64,000 bases of DNA, taken from assembly GCF_003122205.1 (NCBI RefSeq), contig NZ_QEYE01000007.1, positions 62,001 through 126,000 on the forward strand, read 5' to 3'. Of this stretch, positions 54,641 to 63,498 are shown one piece after another. A program made the translations under genes and the position numbers. The notes under the pieces were generated by a model. It was given only the letters and a program-made list of their open reading frames with translations. It made no database searches and was not told where the DNA came from. This DNA is from Maritimibacter sp. 55A14. GTDB taxonomy: Bacteria; Pseudomonadota; Alphaproteobacteria; Rhodobacterales; Rhodobacteraceae. How positions within the stretch are numbered: the first letter of the stretch is position 1; each line of letters opens with the position of its first letter.

Positions 54641-55525
54641 TCAGATCGGCAGGCCGAGAGACTGGCGCAGCATCCAGACCATCCGCAGGCATCTGAGCCG
54701 CACCAGCGTCGCGACCGCCCGCAGATATTCGCCCGGCGTGTCCAGCTTGCCGCTGAGCAGCACCTTGGGCGTATGCGCCACGGCGCTGGCCGGCATGGCC
54801 AGCCCGCGCAATCCCCAGCGCAGCCGCCGCCCCGGCGATGTCCCGTTGAGTTGGAAGCCCTCGCGCGTCATGCGCTGCCATTTCACCCGCAGCGCGGGCC
54901 AGTCCTGGCGCGAGGGATGGGTGACGCGCAGCCGGTCCTCGTAGACCAGGCTGTAACCGCGGGCCACCGCGCGCATGGTCCATTCGCGATCTTCCGAGAC
55001 GCCGTTGACGAAGCCGCCGATCGCGTCGAAGACATCGCGGCGCGTCACCAGATTGCCAGCGCCGGAAAACCCCTGCACCTCGATATAGCGGCGGAAATTG
55101 AAGGCGAAGATGGCCTCGAACGCTTCGGCGCCGGACCGCGGTGGCGGGGTCTCGTCGAATACGTCCACCCGGCCCCCGACCAGGTCGGCGCGGTCCGCCA
55201 CCTCCCGCGCAACGCTCAGCCAATCATGGTCCGGGACGCAATCCGCGTCGATGAAACAGAGCAGCGGCGCCGTCGTCTCCCGCACGCCGCGATTGCGCGC
55301 GGCGGCGGCGCCCTTTTCCGCCTCCACCAGGAAGCGGACGGCGGGGAAGCGCGCGCGCAGATCGTCGAGCGGTTGGGTGGAGCCGTTGTCCACGACCACG
55401 ATCTCGGCGTCTGTCGTGTCGTTGCGCAGCAGCGCGTCGAGGCAGCGGCCAAGGCGGGTGACGTCGTTGTAATGCGGGATGATGACCGCGGCGTCGGGCC
55501 GGCCCTCAGTAATAGCCGTATTCAT
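54641..55525 (-). CDS. Glycosyltransferase family 2
   Basis: 294 residues of GT-A fold. AAVIIPHYNDVTRLGRCLDA is at the start, IVVVDNGST follows, CFIDADCVP provides the D-x-D metal site, and SEDREWTMRAV the acidic acceptor motif. A hydrophobic C-terminal stretch is likely peripheral. It overlaps the end of the tyrosine-kinase gene by 20 bp and is the last gene of the minus-strand EPS unit. Confidence 0.88.
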   Translation of the reverse strand: MNTAITEGRPDAAVIIPHYNDVTRLGRCLDALLRNDTTDAEIVVVDNGSTQPLDDLRARFPAVRFLVEAEKGAAAARNRGVRETTAPLLCFIDADCVPDHDWLSVAREVADRADLVGGRVDVFDETPPPRSGAEAFEAIFAFNFRRYIEVQGFSGAGNLVTRRDVFDAIGGFVNGVSEDREWTMRAVARGYSLVYEDRLRVTHPSRQDWPALRVKWQRMTREGFQLNGTSPGRRLRWGLRGLAMPASAVAHTPKVLLSGKLDTPGEYLRAVATLVRLRCLRMVWMLRQSLGLPI

Positions 55526-56384
55526 AGCCGTGGGCCCCGCTCGTGTACCGGCACTTGTTCAACACGATGCCCATCACGTTCGTAAGCTCGGCAAGCTGGC
55601 GTTCCGCCACGTCGATCTCGTCCATCGTGGTCTGTTCCGCGGCGGCGATCAGCAGCGCGCAGTCCACGTTCTTGAGGAACCCGTGGCTGTCGTCGCTGGC
55701 CATCAGCGGCGGCGTATCGAAGAACACGAAATCCGGCTCGTAGGTATCCTCGATCTCCGACAGGACCTCGTCCGCCTGTCGGCTTTGCAGAATCTCCGAC
55801 GGATTGCTGACCTCACTGCAGTTCAGCCCGAAAATCACGTTATGGCCATGCCGCAAAGCATGCGCCTGGAACGAGACCCGCCGCGTGAGCACGTCGCCCA
55901 TGCTGTTCTGACAGCGCTGTGCGAGGATGCGCGCCAGCCCCATGCGGCGCAGGTCGAAATCCAGCACCATGGTGCGCTTGTCCTCCTGGCGTCCGAAGCT
56001 GAAGCCCAGATTGGCGGCCGTCGTGCTCTTGCCGCAGGCGCTGTGTGGTGAGACCAGCGCGATGCGCCGCCAGCCGCGTACCCTGGCCTGCTGCGCGATC
56101 TTGGTGCGCAGCATGTCATAGGGTGCGGCTTCCGGGCCACCCTGCAAGGACACCAGACGGTTCTGGATCATTTCCTTTTCGTTGATATGCAGCGGCGCCA
56201 GCACCTTCCAGACCTCAGGCATTTCCACTGGCGTGGCCTGTTTCTCGCGGGGCGGCTCCGGCTTGGCGGGCTCCACCGCCGACGGCTTCGAGCCGTCGCC
56301 GAAGGGCCGCGTTTCGGGTCCGGGCGCCCCTGCCTGTTCGCGTTTGGCGCGGGCCTTTTCCAGTGCCATCTGAAGCCTGTCCAT
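55506..56384 (-). CDS. CpsD/ExoP-type tyrosine kinase / EPS-associated P-loop ATPase
   Basis: 292 residues. A Pro-rich N-terminus is followed by the Walker A region SPHSACGKSTTAANL (K119), Walker A' MVLDFDLRR, FVFFDTPPLM and a tyrosine-containing tail YEYGYY, the usual autophosphorylation cluster of BY-kinases. It works with the Wzz protein encoded just upstream to control chain length and export. GGGAGG precedes ATG 56384. Confidence 0.88.
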   Translation of the reverse strand: MDRLQMALEKARAKREQAGAPGPETRPFGDGSKPSAVEPAKPEPPREKQATPVEMPEVWKVLAPLHINEKEMIQNRLVSLQGGPEAAPYDMLRTKIAQQARVRGWRRIALVSPHSACGKSTTAANLGFSFGRQEDKRTMVLDFDLRRMGLARILAQRCQNSMGDVLTRRVSFQAHALRHGHNVIFGLNCSEVSNPSEILQSRQADEVLSEIEDTYEPDFVFFDTPPLMASDDSHGFLKNVDCALLIAAAEQTTMDEIDVAERQLAELTNVMGIVLNKCRYTSGAHGYEYGYY

Positions 56385-56412
56385 TATGACACCTCCCTCA
56401 TGAGATCCTGCA

Positions 56413-57954
56413 TCACCAGCGCATGCCCAACTTGTCCATGACCCGATCCGCGATCAGATCAAGCGGTTGATAATAGGTATGAACGGCCCACACCGCAGCC
56501 GGTATGCCCACCAGGATCACGGCAACCAGAAGCAGCCGCCGGATGCGGCGCACCATCACCTCGCTTCGGGTCTGGACATAGGGGATCGTGGCGATCGGCC
56601 AGACCTCCAGCTTGTTGATCAGATCCTCGGGCCGGCGCGGCGTGCGGTTGAGGAATTCCAGCAGCAGCACCAGCGCCAGACCCAGCAGAATTCCGAAGGC
56701 GGTGCCGCCGCCGGCGATCAGCATCCGGTTGGGCTTGGTCGGTGCGCTGGGCACGGCAGGCTGTTCGACGACGGAAATGCGCTGCCCGCGCGACATGACC
56801 TCGATCCGCTCCCCGGTGGAGGCCGCCGAGAGCCGCGCGACGGCGGTGTTGTACTGCGCCTGGATGTTGTCGTAGTCGCGTTGCAGATCGTCCAGCGTCA
56901 CGGCGTTCGCCGGCGTCCGCTGGATCGAATCGGTCAGCTTCGCGATCCGCTCTTCCAGCGTCTTCTTCTGGTCCTTGAGCGTGATGAGCTGAGCGTCGAG
57001 CTGCGCAAGCTGGATGTCGAGCGCGGAATTGCCTGTCTGCGTGTTCGACTGCGTCGGCTGCGCGGCCTGCTGGGCGGCCACGGATTCCTCCAGGCTGGCG
57101 ATCCGCGCCCTGAGCAGCTTGATGCGCGGGTTGGTCTCCGAATAAACCACCAGGTCGTTGTTGAGCTGCGCGCGAAGCTGCTGGAGCTGTTGCTCCGCCG
57201 GGCTGAGATTCTGGTTGGCCGTGCCGACGACCTGGCCGGTGGAATTGTAGACCTCCATCAGCTTCTCGCGCTGGCTCTCCAGCGAGAAAATCTGCCGGTC
57301 GATCTGTTCCAGATTGGTCTGGAGCGCCGCCTGCTGCGTTTCGCGGAACGGCAGGCTCGCCGGCAGCGCGTCGGAGTTGTTTTGCTTGAAGGTCAGGATC
57401 GCGGCGCTGCGCTTTTCCAGCGCGTCGCTCAGCCGATCGACCTCCTGCTCGAAAAATTCCAGCGTCTGGATGGCGCGGCCCTTGCGGTATTCCACGTCCT
57501 CCTGCTGGATCTCGGTGAGATACTCGTTGAGCACCCCGGCCGCGTTCTGCGCGGAGATCGCCTCGAAGGAGATCTGCATCAGCGTCGCCTGGCCGCGGCC
57601 CGCGCTGGTGCGGATCTGGGTGCGTGCGCGCATCCCGTCCACGATCTGATCGGGGTTCATGCGGTCCTGGTCGGGCATGACCTTCAGACGGTTCGCAATG
57701 TCCAGCAGGTTGGGCCGCGTCAGCAGGCGCTGCTCGACGATCTGCAACTGTTCCAGCGCCGGGGTCGCGACCGTGCTGGGCGCCAGGTTGGTCGGGATCT
57801 GCGGCGATTCCACGATCAGCCGCATCTGCGAGACATAGGCTGGCGGCAGGGTCTTCGCGACGATCACCGACACGGCGGAGACCACCGTGGCGACGGCCAG
57901 GAAATAGGGCAGCCGCCGGATGAAAATCGACAGGTAAAACCGGATGTTGTCCAT
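56413..57954 (-). CDS. Wzz/GNVR-type polysaccharide chain-length determinant (EPS system)
   Basis: 513 residues. Two terminal membrane helices (FLAVATVVSAVSVIVAKTL and LIAGGGTAFGILLGLALVLL), a large coiled-coil periplasmic domain (~150-360) rich in Q/E/L, and an extra C-terminal helix (LLLVAVILVGIPAAVWAV). This matches the chain-length determinant of exosortase-linked EPS clusters. Its ATG directly abuts the stop of the ATPase gene. The kinase follows after 28 bp. Confidence 0.88.
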   Translation of the reverse strand: MDNIRFYLSIFIRRLPYFLAVATVVSAVSVIVAKTLPPAYVSQMRLIVESPQIPTNLAPSTVATPALEQLQIVEQRLLTRPNLLDIANRLKVMPDQDRMNPDQIVDGMRARTQIRTSAGRGQATLMQISFEAISAQNAAGVLNEYLTEIQQEDVEYRKGRAIQTLEFFEQEVDRLSDALEKRSAAILTFKQNNSDALPASLPFRETQQAALQTNLEQIDRQIFSLESQREKLMEVYNSTGQVVGTANQNLSPAEQQLQQLRAQLNNDLVVYSETNPRIKLLRARIASLEESVAAQQAAQPTQSNTQTGNSALDIQLAQLDAQLITLKDQKKTLEERIAKLTDSIQRTPANAVTLDDLQRDYDNIQAQYNTAVARLSAASTGERIEVMSRGQRISVVEQPAVPSAPTKPNRMLIAGGGTAFGILLGLALVLLLEFLNRTPRRPEDLINKLEVWPIATIPYVQTRSEVMVRRIRRLLLVAVILVGIPAAVWAVHTYYQPLDLIADRVMDKLGMRW

Positions 57955-58809
57955 CTACTCGGTAGTCTCCTGTTCAAGCGATTGGCCGCCGAAGAAAACG
58001 CCGTCGTCTATGACCGACTGGACGACATATTCGGTGACGACCTTCGTTTCGGCGCTCCAGGCATAGAGCATTGAAAAATCGCACAACTGGTTTGTCAGCC
58101 GCGGCACGCCCCTGGTGGTCTTGTGGATGAGCGTGCAGGCATCGGCGTCGAATTCGTCCCCCGTGCCGCCGGCTTTCTGGAGCCGGTGCCGGATATAGCC
58201 GCGCAGCGTTTCCAAGTTCATCCGCTCCAGATGGAAGCTGGCCGCGACGCGCTGTGTCAACTGGCGAAGCTCGGGCTTGAGGATCAGATCCCGCAACTCC
58301 GGCTGGCCGACAAGGATGAGTTGCAGCACTTCATCCTTGTTGGCATTGATATTTGTCAGCATCCGGAGCTCTTCAAGCCCTTCCAGCGACAGGTTCTGTG
58401 CCTCGTCGAAGATCAGCACGACGCGGCGGCCCTCGGCGTATTCGCTGACCAGGTAATCCTGCAATGTCTGGAACATCTGCACATAGCTCGCGCCCCGCTC
58501 TATCGGCACGGAGAGCGCGTTGAGCACCCATTGCAGCAATTCCCCGCGCCCGCCCTGGGCGTTGGAGACCAGCCCGACGGTGACCGACGGTTCCATCTGG
58601 CGCAGCAGGAATTGCAGCAGCGTCGTCTTTCCTGCCCCGATCTCGCCGGTCAGGATGGTGATCGGCGCCCGCGACAGAATGCCGAATTCCAGGATCGAAT
58701 AGCCGCGCTTGTGCTGCGCCGACCAGAACAGGAAGTCAGGGTCAGGCAGCAGAGTGAAGGGCCTCTGGTCGAGACCGAAGAAATCCACGTAGAACCCTGT
58801 CAAGGCCAT
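57955..58809 (-). CDS. ExeA/GspA-like AAA ATPase associated with exosortase EPS clusters
   Basis: 284 residues. It begins FYVDFFGLDQRPFTLLPDPD, the usual GspA-like N-terminus, with P-loop LTGEIGAGKTTLL (K61), Walker B VLIFDEAQNL and a sensor region LILVGQPELRDL. Proteins of this kind are a fixed part of PEP-CTERM-type EPS loci. ATG 58809 is preferred; GTG 58830 would add 7 residues. It leads the minus-strand unit ATPase-Wzz-kinase-GT2. Confidence 0.88.
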   Translation of the reverse strand: MALTGFYVDFFGLDQRPFTLLPDPDFLFWSAQHKRGYSILEFGILSRAPITILTGEIGAGKTTLLQFLLRQMEPSVTVGLVSNAQGGRGELLQWVLNALSVPIERGASYVQMFQTLQDYLVSEYAEGRRVVLIFDEAQNLSLEGLEELRMLTNINANKDEVLQLILVGQPELRDLILKPELRQLTQRVAASFHLERMNLETLRGYIRHRLQKAGGTGDEFDADACTLIHKTTRGVPRLTNQLCDFSMLYAWSAETKVVTEYVVQSVIDDGVFFGGQSLEQETTE

Positions 58810-59463
58810 ATCCCGCAATGCGCCTTCCACCTTTTAAAACCCACCCCGCAAACCATGAGGCCCCTCGCACGCACGGGTCCGGCCCGCACGTCCCCCAATA
58901 CTAACCGGCGCGCTGAAACAGCCCGCCAAGGTTGCGCCGGAATCAGGTGATCTTGCAAGCGCAGCATCCCTTTCGTCCCATAATATGCAGCGATTCTAGG
59001 AGACTTCGAGACAATTCAAAGGCAGAGTCGAGATTGTACCGATGTCTCCAACGAATCGCCCGGCCGCCGCCCCCTCTGCGCCGCCCGGTTGTGACACGGT
59101 ATCAGCTTTCAAATTTCCGAAAACTTGCGACTCACGGACGCATCACAGTATCATCACGGAACAGTGAGCCGGTTAACATGGGTACTGTTGCCGTCTTCGG
59201 GACAATCTTTGGCGAATGCGCCAGTCACATTCTGCTGAATCTTCCCGACTTCCGTCCCAACTTTGCCACATTCCTGGGCGCAAAGGTCGATTTTTATTGT
59301 GTATTTTCAAGAAACAGTGTTTGTTTCCAATATGTTACACGAATTTCACGATTGTGGCGAAATCCAAATAGCGTTTGAGTTTCATCCGTTCTTTGTTAAT
59401 GATTGTTAGAGGGTAGAGCGGTGGTCTTCAGCGTCCGGGACAGGGACGGATCACATAAGTGTT
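58810..59463. other. 654-bp divergent intergenic region of the EPS locus
   Basis: AT-richer than the genes and carrying both divergent promoters. I find no credible gene; the open frame at 58932-59378 has no domain or start signal. TTTGTTAATG at 59392-59401, 63 bp before the priming-transferase ATG, also occurs at 53932-53941 before the VPLPA-CTERM gene and may be a shared control element. GGAACAGTGA with GGTTAACAT lies near 59158-59179. Confidence 0.4.
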
Positions 59464-60186
59464 ATGAGTATGCTGCTGTCGAGGGGAACCACAGTGACGT
59501 TGCACCTTAAGAATATTGCCAACGAAGATGTTGGCGTACCCTCTGCCTTTGGTTTCACCGCCGCGACCAGGCGGTCCGCCACATTCTACGAACAATATGG
59601 CAAGCGTCTCTTCGATCTGTGCTTCGTGCTGCTCTCCGCGCCGATCGTCCTTCCGCTGACGCTGATCCTGGCGCTCGCTGTCCTGCGCGACGGCGCGGCG
59701 CCGTTCTACTGGCAGAAGCGACTGGGCCGGAACGGCAAGACCTTCAAGCTGCTCAAGCTGCGCACGATGGTCCCGGATGCCGACAAGATCTTCCAGGAAT
59801 ACCTGGACGCCAATCCCGAAGCCCGGCGCGAATGGGACCTGACGCAGAAGCTCAAGAACGACCCGCGCGTGACGCTGGTCGGCCGGCTGCTGCGCAAGAC
59901 CTCCATGGACGAGCTGCCGCAATTCTGGAATGTCCTGCGCGGCGAGATGTCCCTTGTCGGGCCGCGCCCGATGATGGTGGACCAGGCGCCGCTCTATCCC
60001 GGCAAGGCTTATTACAAGATCCGCCCCGGCATCACCGGACTGTGGCAGGTCAAGGACCGCAACAACACGTCCTTCATGGCGCGCGCCGGTTACGACACGC
60101 AGTATTATCGCGCCATTTCCCTCATTTCCGATTGCGCTATCCTGCTGAGAACGATTCTCGTGGTGGTTCGCGGCACGGGATATTGA
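59464..60186 (+). CDS. Priming sugar-phosphate transferase (ExoY/WbaP C-terminal type)
   Basis: 240 residues. One membrane helix follows KRLFDLCFVLLSAP. The catalytic region contains FKLLKLRTMVPDADK, DELPQFWNVLRGEMSLVGPR and YYKIRPGITGLWQV. It transfers a hexose-1-phosphate from a UDP-sugar to undecaprenyl phosphate, the first step of EPS repeat-unit assembly. The short ExoY length lacks the WbaP N-terminal helices. It is the first gene of the plus-strand EPS unit. Confidence 0.92.
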   Translation: MSMLLSRGTTVTLHLKNIANEDVGVPSAFGFTAATRRSATFYEQYGKRLFDLCFVLLSAPIVLPLTLILALAVLRDGAAPFYWQKRLGRNGKTFKLLKLRTMVPDADKIFQEYLDANPEARREWDLTQKLKNDPRVTLVGRLLRKTSMDELPQFWNVLRGEMSLVGPRPMMVDQAPLYPGKAYYKIRPGITGLWQVKDRNNTSFMARAGYDTQYYRAISLISDCAILLRTILVVVRGTGY

Positions 60187-60245
60187 GCCCAACCGCCGGC
60201 AGCACCCGCGCGGCAGCGGCTCGCGGTAAATCGGACTGGTGGAAC

Positions 60246-62732
60246 ATGACCCGGATGACAAAACTGGCGGCGACGCTCAAGCGGCTTCTTCTGGTTACGG
60301 CTCTGATGCTGGGTGTGGGACTGCTCAGTGCCTGTGAATCGGCGGAAGAGCGCGCCGAGAAACATTTCCAGACCGGCATGGCCCTGCTGGAAGAGGGCGA
60401 TGTCGAGCGCGCGCTCGTCGAATTCCGCAATGTCTTCAAGCTGAACGGCCAGCACAAGGAGGCCCGCCTGGCCTATGCCCGCGTCGAACGCGAACGCGGC
60501 AATGTGCAGGAAGCCTACAGCCAGTATCTGCGCCTGGTCGAACAGTATCCCGACAACCTGGAGGGTCGCCGCGCCCTGGCTCAGATGGCCCTGCGCACCG
60601 GCAACTGGGAAGAGGTGGAACGCCACGGAAAGGCCGCCGCCGAGATCGACCCGGACGACACGCTGGTGCAGTCGATCAACAACACCGCCGCCTATTTCCG
60701 CGCCGCGCGCGACCGCGACGCCAAGGGCCGCGCCGCCGGCGCCGAGAAGGCGCTGGTCTTGCTGGAAGACAATCCGGGCTTGTACAGCGCCTGGCAGGTG
60801 CGCATCGACGACGCGATCCGCGCCGAGGACTGGACCCGCGCGCTGACGGATATCGACGCCGCCTTCGCCAATGTCGAGGGCGGGGAGCGCGAAAGCCTCT
60901 ATTCCCTGCGGCTGGGGGTCCTGCAGGAACTGGGCGACGTCGCGGCGATCGAGGCGCAGCTCGAGGAAATGCTCGTGGAGTTTCCCGACGATCCGGGGGT
61001 CAAGCAACTCCTGGTGCGGGTCTATGTCTCGCAGGACAAGATCGACGATGCCGAGGCATTCCTGCGCAGCGAGGCCGACCCGGAGGCCGAGGACACCGCC
61101 CCGGTCGAGCAATTGCTGAGCTTTCTGGAAACGTTCCGCGGGCGCGAGGCCGCGATTGGCGAGCTGGACATGATCATCGCAGGCGGCGGACCGAACGAGC
61201 CGCTTTTCCGGGCGTTGCGCGCCAAGCTGAATTTCAATGCCGGCAACGAGCAGGACGCCATCGCCGAGATGGAGGCGATCCTGGAGGGCGCCGAGCGCAC
61301 GCAAACCACCCGCCAGATCGAGGTGGACCTGGCGCGGATGCTCTTTCGCAGCGGCAACGCCGTGGGCGCGCGTGCGCTGGTGGAACAGGTCCTGGCGGAG
61401 GATCGCAGCAATGTCGGTGCGATCAAGCTCAAGGCGCATTGGCTGATCGAGGACGACAAGACGGGCGACGCGATCATCCTGCTGCGCACCGGGCTGGGGC
61501 AGGCGCCGCGCGACCCCGAGCTTTTGACGCTGATGGCGCGCGCGCATGAACGCGACGGCAACCGCCGCCTGATGGGCGAGATGCTGGCGCTGGCTGTCGA
61601 AGCGTCCCGCAACGCGCCCGACACCTCGCTGCGCTACGCCGCGCATCTGGTGCAGGAGGAAAGCTATCTCACCGCCGAGGGGGTGCTGATCGACGCACTG
61701 CGGCTGGCGCCCGCGAACACTGACCTGCTGGCCGCACTCGGCAATGTCTATATCGAGATGCAGGACTGGGGCCGGATCGATTCGGTTGTCTCGTCGCTCG
61801 AAGGCATCGGCTCAGCCGAGGCCAATGTGATCTCGAAGGAACTGACGGCGCGCCGCCTGGCCGCACAGAACCGGACGGAGGAGCTGACCGATTTCCTCGA
61901 CGAGCTGTCGCGCGACCCGGAACTGGGCTCCGGCGCCGGGATCGCGCTGATCCGTACGCTCCTGGCGCGGGGCGATGTGGAAGGTGCGCTGACCCGCGTC
62001 GAGTCGCTGCTCGCGGACGATCCGGGCAATGCCGGGCTGCGCTTCGTGCGGGCCTTCGCGCTCTCGGTCGATGGCCAGACCGAGGCCGCCGACGAGGTCT
62101 ACCAAAACCTGAACGACGAGTTCCCGGAGAACGAACAGTTCTGGATGGCGCGCTACCGCCTCCACACCGCCGAGGGCAACCCGGACCGGGCGCAGAAGGT
62201 GCTTCAGGACGGCCTCACCCGCCTGCCCAAAAGCCTGAACCTGCAATGGGCGCTGGCGGGCGAATTGCAGAAGGTGGGCGACATCGAGGGTGCCATCGCC
62301 GTTTATGAACAGCTCTATGAGCAGAACAGCAATTCCGCGGTGATCGCCAACAACCTGGCCAGCCTGCTCTCGACCCATCGCGACGAGCCGGAGGCGCTGG
62401 AACGCGCCTATCTCATCGCCAAGCGCCTGCGCGGCTCGGACGTGCCGCAATTCCAGGACACGTTCGGGTGGATCGCGCACCGGATGGGCGATAACGACGC
62501 CGCGCTCAACCACCTGCTGCCGGCCAGCGAGGGCATGCCCGGCGACCCGGCGGTGCGCTACCACCTGGCGCGGACCTACGCCGCGCTGGAACAGGACGCC
62601 GCGGCGCTGGAAACCTATCGAAAGGTGATTGAGTTGGTCGATCCGGCCAACCCGCCCGAATTCATGGCCGAGGTCGAGGCGGAGGTCGCCCGGCTCAGCG
62701 CACCCGCCGAGGGCGCCACGGCCACCGAATAA
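60246..62732 (+). CDS. TPR-repeat lipoprotein of the exosortase/EPS system (PrsT-like)
   Basis: 828 residues. A lipoprotein signal ends at LLSAC (C30 modified), and then about 20 tetratricopeptide-type repeats run to the C-terminus. A large TPR lipoprotein beside the priming transferase and Wza is typical of PEP-CTERM-type EPS loci (PrsT). It likely scaffolds periplasmic export or polymerisation. ATG 60246 follows GGTGG. The composition is acidic and host-like. Confidence 0.85.
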   Translation: MTRMTKLAATLKRLLLVTALMLGVGLLSACESAEERAEKHFQTGMALLEEGDVERALVEFRNVFKLNGQHKEARLAYARVERERGNVQEAYSQYLRLVEQYPDNLEGRRALAQMALRTGNWEEVERHGKAAAEIDPDDTLVQSINNTAAYFRAARDRDAKGRAAGAEKALVLLEDNPGLYSAWQVRIDDAIRAEDWTRALTDIDAAFANVEGGERESLYSLRLGVLQELGDVAAIEAQLEEMLVEFPDDPGVKQLLVRVYVSQDKIDDAEAFLRSEADPEAEDTAPVEQLLSFLETFRGREAAIGELDMIIAGGGPNEPLFRALRAKLNFNAGNEQDAIAEMEAILEGAERTQTTRQIEVDLARMLFRSGNAVGARALVEQVLAEDRSNVGAIKLKAHWLIEDDKTGDAIILLRTGLGQAPRDPELLTLMARAHERDGNRRLMGEMLALAVEASRNAPDTSLRYAAHLVQEESYLTAEGVLIDALRLAPANTDLLAALGNVYIEMQDWGRIDSVVSSLEGIGSAEANVISKELTARRLAAQNRTEELTDFLDELSRDPELGSGAGIALIRTLLARGDVEGALTRVESLLADDPGNAGLRFVRAFALSVDGQTEAADEVYQNLNDEFPENEQFWMARYRLHTAEGNPDRAQKVLQDGLTRLPKSLNLQWALAGELQKVGDIEGAIAVYEQLYEQNSNSAVIANNLASLLSTHRDEPEALERAYLIAKRLRGSDVPQFQDTFGWIAHRMGDNDAALNHLLPASEGMPGDPAVRYHLARTYAALEQDAAALETYRKVIELVDPANPPEFMAEVEAEVARLSAPAEGATATE

Positions 62733-62850
62733 GGCCCGGAACCTCCATCCGGGTGCCGAAAATACGCTGCAAATCTGCCGCAGTGATGATGTTTTGTGTC
62801 GGCGACGGATTGGTGCAGAATGGGAAACAGGGTACGAAGGGAGTAACGAA

Positions 62851-63489
62851 ATGGAAAAACTGCAAGCGCGAGCAATGATCAGGTTTCTCTTGAGCTTCCT
62901 TATGGCTTCGGTGCTGGCGACCAGCGCCATGGCCCAGAGTGGCTACCAGATCAAACCGGGGGACGCTCTTCAGATCGAAGTGCTGGAAGACCCCAACCTC
63001 AACCGCAGGGTTCTGATCCTGCCCGATGGCAGTTTCAGCTTTCCGCTGGTGGGCACGGTGCAGGCGGGCGGCCGTTCGGTCGATGCCGTCCGTGCGGCGC
63101 TGACCTCGGGGTTGGCGCCCAATTTCGCGACCGCGCCGACGGTCTTCGTCTCGGTCGCGGCCTTGGCGCCGCCGCCGCTGACCGCGTTTGGCACTGTCGC
63201 CACGGGACCGACCATCGACGCCTATATCATGGGTGAGGTCGGGGCGCCGGGCAAATTGCTGGTAACGCCCGGCACGACAATCCTTCAGATCCTGGCCGAG
63301 GCCGGCGGTCTGACACAATTCGCAGCCTCCAAGCGCATCGAATTGCGCAGGGCTGACCCGGATACGGGTGTGATGAAAAAATATCTTTTCAATTATCGGG
63401 GCACGGGACGGGGCAAGAGCATCAAAGGAAGTACGGAACTTCAGCCCGGAGATGTCGTCGTCGTACCGCAGCGCCGTTTGTTCGAATAA
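62851..63489 (+). CDS. Wza-like polysaccharide export protein
   Basis: 212 residues. The signal peptide ends at TSAMA (about residue 28). A Poly_export domain (YQIKPGDALQIEVLEDPNL, GSFSFPLVGTVQAGG) is followed by an SLBB-type domain (YIMGEVGAPGKLLVTPG, LAEAGGLTQFA) and ends LQPGDVVVVPQRRLFE. No lipobox cysteine is visible, unlike classical Wza. It forms or feeds the outer-membrane EPS channel. AAGGGAG precedes ATG 62851. Confidence 0.9.
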   Translation: MEKLQARAMIRFLLSFLMASVLATSAMAQSGYQIKPGDALQIEVLEDPNLNRRVLILPDGSFSFPLVGTVQAGGRSVDAVRAALTSGLAPNFATAPTVFVSVAALAPPPLTAFGTVATGPTIDAYIMGEVGAPGKLLVTPGTTILQILAEAGGLTQFAASKRIELRRADPDTGVMKKYLFNYRGTGRGKSIKGSTELQPGDVVVVPQRRLFE

Positions 63490-63498
63490 GGAGAGCAA

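Noticed and set aside
58932-59378. 148-codon plus-strand frame in the EPS intergenic region
   Set aside because: Low-GC non-coding-like sequence, no ribosome site, no recognisable domain, and it overlaps the divergent promoter region.
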